Shown here: in pieces, positions 30,883 to 42,224 of the stretch
How positions within the stretch are numbered: the first letter of the stretch is position 1
Layout: each line of letters starts with the position of its first letter
Source of the DNA: Kalaharituber pfeilii
Lineage: Eukaryota > Ascomycota > Pezizomycetes > Pezizales > Pezizaceae
DNA: 64,000 nucleotides
Reading direction: 5' to 3'
Assembly (NCBI GenBank): GCA_015179045.1
Contig: WHUZ01000044.1
Location: 248,001-312,000 of the forward strand
The notes under the pieces: generated by a model
Told to the model about the DNA's origin: nothing
What the model saw: the letters and a program-made list of their open reading frames with translations, nothing else
Databases searched by the model: none
Position numbers and translations under genes: made by a program

Positions 30883-33800
30883 CTAGTTCGCTCTGCCCTC
30901 CGAGTTCAGAACTTCTGCGACTTCGCCATGTCCGCGTTCTCTCGCCAACATCAGTGGAGTTTTCCCCAAATTGCATCTCGCTGTCCTATCGGCTCCTCTA
31001 GCCAACAGCGCTTTCACAGCATTCACCTGTCCCTCTTGAGCAGCAAGGTGTAGTGCTGTCATTCCCTGCGCATTAATCTCTTCAATTTTCGCTCCCTCCT
31101 TCAACAGTAGCTTTACCACGTTTTCGTGTCCCGCTATAGCAGCAAGGTGTAGTGCTGTCATTCCCTGCGCATCAATCGCTTCAATTTTCGCTCCCTCCTT
31201 CAACAGTAGCTTTACCACGTTTTCGTGTCCCGCTATAGCAGCAAGGTGTAGTGCTGTCATTCCCTGCGCATCAATCGCTTCAATTTTCGCTCCCTCCTTC
31301 AACAGTAGCTTTACCACGTTTTCGTGTCCCGCTATAGCAGCAAGGTGTAGTGCTGTCATTCCCTGCGCATCAATCGCTTCAATTTTCGCTCCCTCCTTCA
31401 ACAGTAGCTTTACCACGTTTTCGTGTCCCGCTATAGCAGCAAGGTGTAGTGCTGTCATTCCCTGCGCATTAATCGCTTCAATTTTCGCTCCGTCCTTCAA
31501 CAGTAGCTTTACCACGTCTTTGTGTCCATAGTACGCCGCCGATAGGAGCGCAGTCCGTTGCTCTTTGCCCTTCGCTTCCACGTCCGCTCCTCCAGCCAAC
31601 AGCGCTTTCACAGCATTCACCTGTCCCCCTTGAGCAGCAAGGTGTAGTAGTGCTGTCCTGCCCTGCGCATTAATCTCTTCAATTTTCGCTCCCTTCTCCA
31701 ACAGTAGATATACCACGTCTTTGTGTCCATAGTACGCCGCCGATAGGAGCGCAGTCCGTTGCTCTTTGCCCTTCGTTTCCATGTCCGCCCCTCTAGCCAA
31801 CAGCGCTTCCACAGCATCCTTCTGTCCCGCTATAGCAGCAACGTGTAGTGCTGTCATTCCTTTCTTATCAACCACTTCAATATTCGCCCCTTTATCCAAC
31901 AGCTGTTTTACTGCACCCGTCTCTCCCTCTTTGGCAGCATGGTGTAGTGCAGTCATGCCCATCGTATCCTTGGCCTCAATATCCGCCCCCTTCTCCAACA
32001 GGACCTCTACCGCTGTTGCCTTTCCAAGTTCAGGCGTAAGCTCCACTTCCTTGTCTGACTCTCCCTTACCCATGTACAGCGCTTTCACCATGTCTACCAT
32101 CCGTTCTCCGGCTGCGTAGTGTAGTGCAGTCATGCCCTGCGCATCCCTCGCTTCAATCATCGCCCCCTTGTCCAACAGGACCTCTACCATACTGAACTTT
32201 CCTATGCTAGCGGCGAGGTGTAATGCAGTAAATCTGTCTCCCCTGTCCTGTACTTCATGGTCAAGCTTTGCTTCCTTGTCGCTAAGTACAGTCACCAGGG
32301 TCTTGTCACCGGCCAAAACGGCCAAATGTAAGGCTGTACACCCCTTTTCGTCTTCATGGGACAGCTGTACATTTTGATGCTCCGGAGTAGTTTTCAGACA
32401 ATGTTCAGCGCATGCCCTTTTTACTCCGCAGTCTTGATTCCCTATCAAACAAAGGTGCAAGGGGAGCCTGCGGGTTAGGTCACCGGCAAGCCTGTCAGCT
32501 CTTCTGTCTAACAACAGCTTCATCACTTTGGTAGATTTGTATAAAGCTGCTAGGTGAAGTGGTGAGTGTTTGGCGTTATCCACCACGGTTGGGTTTGCAC
32601 CTGCTGTGAGTAGGTTGGACGTTATATCCTCATCCCCTCTAGCAGCTGCATAGTGAAGGGGAGTCATTCCATTCCGGCCATATTTCTCTACTTTGGCCTT
32701 CGCGCGGAGGAGATTGCGAATAAGAGGAAGATTTCCAAGCATTACGGCGTAATGTAGTGGTGTTAATCCAAGGATGTCTGGCGTGTTTGCTGACTGACGT
32801 AAAATATTAGCAGGAGGTTCTGGTCGTTCAGGACCATTCTCATCATCAGGGACTGCATAATGTAGCGGCGTTCGACCAAAGATGTCAGGTCCGGTATCAG
32901 AATGCCTTCCACGCTCGAATGATTGCAGCGAATCCGAACTAGGGTTCAGCGCTTCATAATGGTCGCCGGTGAACTGTAACGTAGGAGCTTTCGTGAAGTC
33001 AGACTCCCATGCAGTTTTCGGCGTCTGTGGACCTAAGTTACACTTGCATTCTAGCTTGCCCCTCATAGACAACAAAAAATGCAGTTGCGCTAGCAATGAG
33101 TCTGGGAATTCTTCATTATGTAACTCTTTTGAGAGTGCATCAAATGGATTCACGGCATCCTCATCGTCACTATGGGATCGACGCTCCAATTCCTAATCCC
33201 CTATTCCATCCGACAAGGAGTGGTAAAATCCTAAGACTACCGCTAGGGCCTTCACAGCCACTGCATCATTCCAGCCGAAGGTCTTGAATGCGTTGAAGAG
33301 CTTTAGGTAAATTTTTCCAGCTTGTGAAAATTTCCCTTTTGACTCCAAAGGAAGGGCTTTCTCTCGTGCCCAACTATTCATGGTCACAACCGTCAGTCTG
33401 CTGTTCAAAAAAGGTCGCACCTAATTGGTTTACCAACTTTATGACCTCGTCCACTTTTGGCAGGCTTCCGCATCGGCTAAATGCTGTTACGATCATGACA
33501 TGTGCTTCTTTCGCGCTGCAAAGCCCGCCTCTTTCGGCACCTCGAGCCAACTTTTCAAGTACACTATTCTCCAATTTTATGTTGAGGCCATGCATCCTAT
33601 CGCTATTACCCTTTTCGATTACAGTGGTTTCATCGAAGTGTTGGATGCTGCCAGAAGCCGTTTTTAAGAATCTAGCAGCCGTTTCTAAGAATTGTGAAAA
33701 TGCATGCATTGCACACATTGTCGTCGTCGAACGGTAACTAAGCAAAGCGATGGCAGTACAATGGTTATGATCATGTACGAAGTCAAAATCTTCAACCATG

Positions 33801-36164
33801 TGCGCCTGCTTGTATCTTAGCCTTTTACCCTCCTCACGCGCCTGCTTGTCTCTTAGCCTTTTACCCTCCTCACGCGCCTGCTTGTCTCTTAGCCTTTCAG
33901 CCTCCTCACGAATCGCTGCTCTGAACTCCTCTGTAAACTTCTCTATGCTCCAGGCGTTAGTATTCCTTAAAATCTACACATTCAACACAGATTGTATATG
34001 AATATGAAGGCCTACCACTATCACTCGTGCACCCATAAAAATCGTGGGAGAGTACATCTGGAACCGAGATGTAATCCTTTTTTTCCTTTGTGTTCCCATC
34101 CCGGCCTTCGTGAAGTGAAACTTCGTAAAGTGGATACCTCTTATCTTTAATCCACCAGCAACAATCTCTCCACAAGGCAACGCTTTTCTCTCCTAGCATG
34201 TGCACCTTCTTTCCACCCGATGGTTTCCCATCGAAAGCATAGAGCCACAACGATAGCATGGCCTCTAGTTGTGCTCTGTCCACCTTCCATTGATTCGAGA
34301 AGGGGTCCTTATTGAAACTAAAATTAATTGATTGGAGGTCGGGTTTTAAGCTCTCATCGCTCTCATCCAAACTCATCGAGAACAAAGTGTTAGTGGCCTC
34401 GTCGGCGGCGTTACCCAAGGAATTTGCGGCCTCGGTGGCACTGCATTTCCAACCGGTTATCTCCGCTAGCCGCTTTCTAACATTAACTGTATCACGCGTG
34501 ATTTCATCCCTGTTTGAGAACAATAAGCTGTCAAAACTGACTCTGGCGACCCTCTCGCTGTCTTTTTTCCAGTACACTGCACTTTTGCCCCACATATCTT
34601 GCAGCCCTTCCCGATTCAAGTTTTCATTGCGCATCTTCTTCCAGAAATACCCATCACCGTTACGTTTAATGTCAGAATCATTATCATTCCCTAGTACCAA
34701 TCTCGTCGCAAGCCAGTCGAGCTCGAATCCCTTGGGAAGTCTTGTTGCAATGGGGCATCGAGCAACATCAAATCTCACCCATGATCTTACAACCGTCATG
34801 ACCACGGTCGCACCCAACTGTGCCATCGTCGCAGACCAGTGCAGTGCACGTAAGCCGGTTGCAAAGGCAAGAAATCCTAGTATGCTTATGAATGTCGCAA
34901 ATACCACCATACCTTGTGTTGATAAAGGAGTAGGAATTCTTTCATCAGGACCGGTTTGATGTCCATATCCTGTTTGAGGATCCGATTCGACCTCCTCATC
35001 ATGACTATATGAAACGTCGGCAGGATGAGAGGTCATGAAGAAATCTTTTTCGTCTTTGGCGAAGAGTATGAAGGAGTCGAAACTTTCATCACTCACAGTC
35101 TGTGCCTGCTGGACCCAAAAGAGACGGAATTTCTGTCCGTTAGTTGTTCTCCAGTACGTCTCCGTGGTGCTTTTCTCGACAATGTACGAACAAAGTAACA
35201 TTCCAATTACTAAACACACAGTTCCAGCAATGGTGACAGACAGGCCTGACGAGATCGGTAATGGGCTGTTACGGTTTCTCTTTTGCAGGCTTGGGTGGTA
35301 AGCAACTAGAGTTTCAGCTACCAGTACACCGCCTTGAAGAATAATCGCGAATACTGCCGTAGCCCATAATTCCAAGTCCGGGCGGCGACTAGCAAGATTG
35401 ATGCTGATATTTGGAGGATAGGATGTACATGATGAGGATGTCGATGTTGATTCTGCAGTGAAGGTGCGGGGGGCGCCTTTCTCTGTGTCCCTTGGGGTAC
35501 TTGCACAAGAACCCCTTAGTTTTTGAAGAAATTGTTTTATCCAAGGCGATGCTAATTGGATCCATTCCCGTCAGCTTCAGTCTCCAACATTTGTAAGCTT
35601 GCAATTAGCGTGGAATATGACGATACCTTGCTTCCTTCTTAGAAGTCCTTGCTTCTTTGCCTCTTCTAAATTATACAAACCGTACCTCTCTGGATTTTTT
35701 TCTCTTTCTTCAGGAAAATACAGAATGCGTGCCATAGGTGCGGATCCCGCTACTCGCACAATTTGGGTGCCGTTCCAGAGTTCACACACGTCAGGAGACG
35801 TAGATGACATCAAATCAACCTCGACTGCACCTCTGCTCTCCCTAGCCCTCCCAATTGTTGCTTTCAACCGAGTCGGACCACTCACACGGATTGCGCTCAC
35901 GACTGCAGTGATTACTCCGAGGGGAGCCATTGAAAAGATAATATTCTCTGACCAGCTCGTTGTTCGGCTCATAAACTGTATGGTAACCTGCTCACCGAAA
36001 AGCGCTAGAAGTGGGCCCAGGTCAGAGATGAAGGTATCGGAAAAACCAGCAGCAGTTTCATCCGCATTATCTTGAGCTATTGCCGGTTTGAACGTGCAAA
36101 TCAAGGCTAAAACGCTGGAAGCCAACCGCCTACGCAGCGGAGTGTAGAGATTCCTAAAACTCAT
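30883..36164 (-). CDS. Membrane-anchored ankyrin-repeat protein, copy A (disrupted)
   Basis: I infer one gene from four exons: 36164-35627, 35551-34016, 33942-33421 and 33373-30883. The three introns (75, 72, 47 nt) have GT-AG ends and branch sites (ctgac; tactaac; ctgac), and all joins keep frame. Start is the ATG of MSFRNLYTPL. A signal or anchor segment spans residues 8-30. Hydrophobic segments lie near 74-94, 242-262, 282-304, 393-413 and 420-435. A charged repeat (GKRLRDKQAREE) opens exon 3, and ankyrin repeats fill about 1,030-1,690. This layout occurs in large uncharacterised fungal ankyrin proteins; function is unknown. Lesions relative to copy B: one base missing in an A-run (about 33315) and TAC to TAG at about 33194. 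Exon lengths sum to one short of a multiple of three, as expected. The exon-2 ORF has no ATG, which argues against a separate gene. Confidence 0.78.
31081..31476 (-). repeat. Four near-identical 99-bp ankyrin units
   Basis: Units start at 31081, 31180, 31279 and 31378, nearly base-identical, each encoding one 33-residue ankyrin repeat (GMTALHLAAIAGHENVVKLL). Flanking repeats are diverged. Copy B lacks this block, so it expanded after duplication or was lost in B. Confidence 0.95.
33806..33916 (-). repeat. 36-bp coding repeat, three units
   Basis: In-frame units encoding EEGKRLRDKQAR near the start of exon 3, a charged, probably helical linker. Copy B has a single unit. Confidence 0.9.
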
Positions 36165-36770
36165 AGCAAGGACTATGTCGATATTGGGTGCTAACGATAA
36201 TCGTTGACTTAATTGCTGCGTAGAGTAAGCCTGACGGGATATTGGATATTGCTTAGGTTTGATGTATGACTGGATAAGCACAAAATGACCCCGATAGAAA
36301 TACCATAAACGTGGGCTTATGCAAGCCGTTTTCAATGTTCAGAGGATGTAGGGGCTGATTGATGGAATAAATTGACCAGATATAAGGGTTGATCTAGAAA
36401 TGGAGATTTGAGGTGACTGTATTTCGAATACTCAGGTCCGGCAGAGATCGTTAGAGAAGGCAGAGAGGCATATGGGTAGTGACGGAGACCCGAGGGGGAA
36501 GGTTTCTGAGTGTTGGAGCTATAATACGAATAGCGCTGAGAGTCTAGAGTGTAGGTGCTGTAATATGACCTAGTATATTCATCAGAGCCTCATAGTGTGC
36601 ATTGTGGCAAGAGGGGCGGTCTAGAGCAGAGGGGGGTCTTGCGCACTCGCAGAGGACCAAGGATGGTCTTGATGAAGCTGCTGGAGTCGGTGGAAAGGAC
36701 GGCGTGGAAGGGAGGGTGCCGAGTCTGTGATTGACTGCGAATTTGAACATCTTTCCTCTTTATGATAGGA

Positions 36771-36824
36771 TCTCGTCATAGCCCGTGGGGCCGCACACGA
36801 GTAATGACAAAAAAAAAAAAAAAA
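36771..36824 (+). mobile_element. F1-like tail (copy A)
   Basis: tctcgtcatagcccgtggggc...cacgagtaatgac plus poly(A), upstream of the ankyrin gene. Also in copy B at 63826-63877. TSD not resolved. Confidence 0.75.
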
Positions 36825-37189
36825 GGAAAAAGGTGCACATGTAGTAACAAACACTCTAGAAAATAAGCAATAGTTGTGACCAATCTGAAAATCCTCCGAA
36901 GAGAGGGAGTGCTATGCACTTGGCTCAGATACACGAACATAGCATCGTTGGCGTACAGGGCAGATGGTGTTACAGTTGCACCCTAGGTATAGTATTGGCC
37001 AATCCAGCCCCAGCTTTGGTTAACCCCGTAAATTAATCTATGGCTGGCATTCACCAGTTGAATTTTCTGCGTTTTCGGTATTCCTGCTGCCATCCCATGA
37101 CGGTAAAGTAAGCAGATCATTCTGTGCCCGTCCTTCACATTCGTTTCAACGGCGGTCACCCTTCAGTTACGCAGATCAGAAGCTAGGCA

Positions 37190-37253
37190 AGCCCTGCCAT
37201 GGCGAACAGCAGCATGCGGGGTTACGTGAAATAACAAAAAAATAAAAAAAAAA
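37190..37253 (+). mobile_element. F2 micro-insert (64 bp)
   Basis: Perfect TSD agaagctaggca at 37178-37189 and 37254-37265. Confidence 0.93.
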
Positions 37254-37463
37254 AGAAGCTAGGCATAGTAACATGGTGTGGCCGATATTGTGGGTGTCTT
37301 GGCGATTGGGCTACCGCATGCATGGGCGAAACCTGTCCCGACTTTTGGCAATACTGTACTTAGGATCTCTAAAAATTAAGTGCACAGATATCTGGGGGAC
37401 TCCAGCCAATGGCTATGCACCTTCGGTCGTGATGCTCACTAGCGTCGAAGGTAGGCGTTGCTT

Positions 37464-37525
37464 CTTTTTTTTATTTTTTTTTTTTTATGTAACCCCGCAT
37501 ACAGGCTACCAGCCTATGGCAGGGA
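37464..37525 (-). mobile_element. F2 insert of LINE B tail type
   Basis: Reverse stem-loop with inner stem aggct/agcct as in the LINE B tail at 42.1 kb, plus poly(T). Weak TSD (taggcg). Confidence 0.8.
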
Positions 37526-38706
37526 TAGGCGAGGTTTCGCCCACCAATGAGATAACGCCGTTACAAATGAGTTTCCAACTGTCCAATCTTTGAGTGATGC
37601 TGACATTTGGCCCTTGCGAAGTAGTACCTGCCCAACATTGGCAGCTTCCCCGAGACTTCGAATGCCTTCGCTACACAGAGGTTAGATTGTCTGATTTCAG
37701 GAAACATATGGATCAGTATCGAATCATCCAAACCGAAAACCTGGGTATCGGTTCAAATCCGAGATACGCTTATATTACGGGCCACACATTTCGGATCTCC
37801 CGGTCATGCATGACTGTCCCGGCGGAATGGATCCACTCCCCTTCCGAATGAGTGACCTGTAGCATTTGGTTATGGAATTTTTGAAAACTCATTTAGCGCG
37901 GTTGCTGGGAATAACGGGTTCCAGATCACCGTCTGATCCTAACTGGGTATAGTGTGACAGTGAATGTGATACTTGATTTCATTGCCGATCTCCAATTCAT
38001 TTCCATTTAATCGTAATGAGTGGCCGGGATGGTCATAAGCCAACCGAGGACTTGATGGCTCAGGCCATTGATCAACTGTCTAAGCCGATCATGACCGAAA
38101 CGTTCGGAGATTTGCTGGTATGCAAGGCATAGTCTTAGTTGTACAACCAATATGCATCCCAGCAACAACTGATCTCGTGAGGTTGGAGAATGATGGTCTG
38201 TTGCATTATGGCTACATAATCTCGTTGAAAACGATATTAGTATGTAAATCCAATGTGAACCAAACATTCCGAAAATGTTACACAAGGTTTCGGGGGCTCG
38301 GCTTAATCTCTTTTGGATAAGGTGTCAAATCTTGGCATGTAAAAGATTCTCTCGGTAATATTTATGACTTTGTTATAAAATGTTTGTCGCCTTTAGCTGT
38401 CAGCTCCGGTATTGCAACATCAGGGTGAATAGATCTGCTTTGTTGAAATGATTCCCCTAGGGCGGTGATTTGCAGTGACGCGCACTCTCCGTACTGTTGA
38501 GGACAATCTTTCTTGAACTGTTTGATTTGCGATGTGACATTCTATCAAGGCTTACGAGTTCCTTCACAATGATATTTGTCTGACATCTGCGCTGACAATT
38601 GATGATCATCTTCTTTCTCCATGTACGGTGGAATCAGGTTTGTAAAAGTCGTTTGTATTGCCGGTGTTGGGTCTGAACTAATTTATGTCGCTGTTCTCTA
38701 TGCATA
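37526..38706. other. Unassigned, about 1.2 kb
   Basis: No coding signal that I can support on either strand. Confidence 0.4.
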
Positions 38707-38869
38707 CAGTGGAACCTGTTATATTGGAAAAGGCTGAGACCGGTGGGATTTATCCAATAAAACCAAATATCCAATAATCCCCATCGGCCCAATTGGCTTG
38801 GGCCGGCAAAGGTGATCCAACGAGACAGGTTATCCAATAAGATAGGATCCAATACGAGAGGTTCTACTG
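38707..38869. mobile_element. Pogo/Tc1-type MITE (163 bp)
   Basis: Ends CAGTGGAACCTGTTATATTGG and its imperfect inverse (ccaatacgagaggttctactg), flanked by TA on the left and CA on the right, consistent with a TA target with one mutation. Several atccaata repeats lie inside. No coding capacity. Confidence 0.75.
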
Positions 38870-39775
38870 CATAACTCGTAAGTAGTGGCGGAACGATGGG
38901 CTGCGTGTTGAACATCCTGACGATTATCTTCCCCAGGAAAGTCTGGCAAAACTACCCTTCTGGGGAAAGATCTGGCAACAGTAGACAACCTACCTAACTC
39001 GGTACAGTAAAACCTGAGAAGAGCTGCTCCTCAAATTCTCACGTGAGATTGTCGCTCAACAATGGAAGTGATTATGCTGAATAACTTTGATGTGGGAGGA
39101 GTCCCAATAACACCCGGCTTCGCAGCTAGCCCCTGCTCTGCCCTCCAATCAGTCAAAATACAACATCTCATTATAAGCAATTGGCGATTTTATCTGTGTT
39201 GATGAACAAAAGGATTGAAATATCTAGTAACGAGTGTTTTTATTTTCCCATAACAAAAAACACTTGGGACGAGAGGCTTTTTGCTTACAACAAGAGTTCA
39301 CGCGATTGTCAAGGAGAGTATTAAAAATTAGGCCTCTATTTCGAGCCTTGTATTTGGTAACTGTTCTTGACCCATACACCTTGGCCAGTCTGTCGCTCTA
39401 TCAACCTCTAGTGCGGAATGATTCAAAATGCTGGTTCAAATCCATTCACCGGGGTGTCACAGACTCGGAACAATCACCAATTCAATGGTAGATCCTTTAA
39501 ACGATTCAGCAAATACCGAATATCAGCGTGTGCTTCCATTGAATACGATGATACAGCAATATGATGCAATGTGGATGCGTTGAGCAATACGAAAGCTGCG
39601 TCGGCAAAAAAGGCGTTGGTTTGTCAGGGACGCTTCAGATTCACTGATTTGCTGTATTACGAGAAAAATCTTCTTTTGGAAAGCAAACATTAAAACAGGA
39701 TGCCGTCCTCCCACTGGAATTTCATCATATGTCACCGGAATATGACTATCTTAGCCACTTTTCAGATACTGGACA
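38870..39775. other. Unassigned
   Basis: A lone TIR-like start (tacagtaaaacctgagaag, 39003) resembles pogo ends but has no partner. Otherwise no features. Confidence 0.3.
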
Positions 39776-39826
39776 TAGTGAGCGGCACGAGCCGAGCCAG
39801 CTCGAGCTAGCTCGTGCCGCTCACTA
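39776..39826. mobile_element. 51-bp hAT-type palindrome (two TIRs only)
   Basis: tagtgagcggcacgagc...gctcgtgccgctcacta with a perfect 8-bp TSD actggaca (39768-39775, 39827-39834). The whole element is two terminal repeats meeting at cagctcgagctag. It shares its ends with the MITE at 42671. Confidence 0.9.
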
Positions 39827-39834
39827 ACTGGACA

Positions 39835-41910
39835 GCCCTCTTCACCAGCACGATGTGCATACTGGCCCCAATTCCACTTTCCGGTTCTTTGTGATCCCCT
39901 TCACTAGAGAAAACAGCATTTCACTTCAGCCAAGGCATAGCTCGGTTCGAAAAATTAGTTCATTCTACCTCCTCTTGAAATCATCCCCCTCTGACCTGCC
40001 TGCAACATCAGGATTTCGCCCCTCTCCCACCGCTCTCCTAACAGCACACTCAACTGCAACTTCAACATTCACGCATCCCCTCTCATCCCTCCCCTCCTAC
40101 CGTCTGCTTCAACATCCAGTCCAGCGAAAACTCCAATTATCCCTTCTACGGGACGTTCTGCAGCACCTCCGACGACTCTCCTGTGGCACTTCCACAATCT
40201 TTTTGCGACCGTACTCGTCTCCTTGGTAGATCGACTGCTGCCATACCTTTCCTATATTGATTCCATTTGCCTTGTTATTTGCGTTTTATAGCTATAATAT
40301 ATTTATTGCGATCAATTGGTGGGCGCATGGGGGGTCTATGGGTACATGGGAGCTGTGGATATATGAGGTTTACAGATCAAGCAGCTGACAATATGGTTAA
40401 TGGAGGAGACTCTGCATGGACATGGGCGTGAATTCCAAACCGAGAAGTGCTGTTCCTCTGAAAAGACCAGCAAAACGCTTGTCGATAAGCAGCGATTGAG
40501 TGTTCTTGGGGGTTAAACTGATACATAGTTGGATGTATTTATCTAAAGAAAATAGTTTACTTTCCAATGAATCTGAAAAATTGTTGAATGTGTTGACGAT
40601 ATACCAAAGTGAGCAATTGCTGAATGTGTTGCGAAGTCTGACTGTGAAGGCCCCTATGCATCGCACTTCGTGGGTAATAGCAATACCCCCGCCCAGAGTT
40701 TGGATGCAGAATTTTCGGAACAAAATTTTTGGCTCCCAATACAATGGTGATCCTCGACACAACAGAGATTTTAATGCCAATCCTTTTATAGATGTACTTG
40801 ATTCGATTTCATCCACCGCAACTGGTGACCAGGGCGCCTGGAATTCAATCTCACACTCTCAACTTAGCCGACAGATATCTTACCCCAATAAATTCGGTCA
40901 ATATATCCGCCCGCAAAAAACTTGCAAGTATGCACCGGAACTCGGAAACAAAAAAAACCCGACATTGTCTGAGTAACCCTAATAGGGGTAATCAAAGTAG
41001 AATAATCCGGTCGATTTCAACCATTTGTCAGGTAGGAAAATCTCCAGTCGTCCTGACACTAGTACCAATGTCGGTCAACATAGTTCATGCTTAAGCCGAG
41101 TAGCCATTTCTCCCCCCTATTTTGGACAAAACATACCCAAGTATGCGAAATTCAAACGTAGATTTTGGACTCCCATCCGATCGCTAGTGGGCGAATGTCC
41201 GCAATGTTGACATCATGTGCTCTATAGACCCGGATCTAGAGACTTGAGCGCAGATTTGGTAAGAAAATGCGTTACACAAGCTCAGTTCTACTCCAGTTCG
41301 ATTGCCGTTTCAATTGAATATGTAGCCACGTATAATACATAAATTCGATGTAGCTAAGAGAATATGAGTAGATTGCCTTAAGAACTGCAAGTCCTCCAAG
41401 ACCCTGTTCATATGGTAGTTTCTCGCAAAGATCATTTGACCAAAACGTATTTGCCATTTTCATCGACAAACGTTTGGTCGAATACTTCTAGTCTGCGTGT
41501 CCCTAGTATATTAGCAGTATTTAGATTTCGACAAATCTGGCAGGATTTTCCACTTTCAAAGTTTATCAAATTTGGAAAATCCGGTTATCTCCATCAACAT
41601 TTTGTATGGTTTTTTTCAAGGCATACTTGCGCCAGTAAAACTGGTTTATGTTTCTCATTTATTTCGTGAAATAAACGGGGATACAAATATGCTGCGTCGT
41701 GCGGTCTTGCACGTGACCGCGATGCAGTTTTCAGGACTTGGCACGTATACCAGTAGATCTGGGTGGATTTTAGAGTCAAAATCAGTTTCCGTTTTCGAAG
41801 TCAAGGGTGCAACTAGCATATTCAGTAGTGTAGCTTGCACAAGTGTATAACATCAGTGCCAACAAATGCTGTTCTCATGGACTATGGAGTATCCTTGTAG
41901 CTGTTCAGGA
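39835..41910. other. Unassigned, about 2.1 kb
   Basis: A pyrimidine-rich tract lies at 39990-40200. No domain-bearing ORF, RNA gene or repeat recognised. Confidence 0.4.
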
Positions 41911-41951
41911 TTTTTTTTTTTTTTTTTTTTTTTATATCAGTACTCGCATGC
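41911..41951 (-). mobile_element. F1 minimal insert (41 bp)
   Basis: Poly(T) plus atatcagtactcgcatgc only. TSD agctgttcagga at 41899-41910 and 41952-41963. Confidence 0.92.
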
Positions 41952-42224
41952 AGCTGTTCAGGAGCCAGAGCTACAAATCCGGACCGAGAAGATTTCTGTG
42001 CCCTTTTTCTTGGGCTGCATTACAGATCTCAACCAATGCCAAGATCCATAATGATTACCCGGGGGTTTTTTTTTTTTTTTTTTTTTTGAGTCACATAACC
42101 CCGCATACAGGCTACCAGCCTATGGCAGGGACCCATATACCCGGGTCAGGTTTGGAACAACTAACTACGGAATCTACATACACACCTTAGCACCCAGTGC
42201 CCTCCGTTCCTGGCTACCCCAGAT

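Larger units (their letters stand above)
26476..36960. repeat. Segmental duplication, copy A (about 10.5 kb)
   Basis: Collinear with 53210-64000. Homology begins at cagctaatcaact (26472 region and 53212 region) and continues through LINE B and ORF1 fragments, the ankyrin gene and its upstream region. Copy B reaches the window edge, so the true right end is unknown. Differences are mainly later insertions and repeat-number changes. Confidence 0.93.

Noticed and set aside
34312..34959. 215-codon plus-strand ORF (and its twin at 61376)
   Set aside because: Antisense shadow of ankyrin-gene exon 2; it is conserved only because the duplication is recent.
33957..35375. Separate membrane-protein gene
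   Set aside because: Its ORF lacks an ATG and fits in frame between exon 1 and the ankyrin exons through GT-AG introns with branch sites, so I treat it as exon 2.
37741..37780. T-arm-like ggttcaaatcc
   Set aside because: No acceptor, D or anticodon arm can be folded around it.
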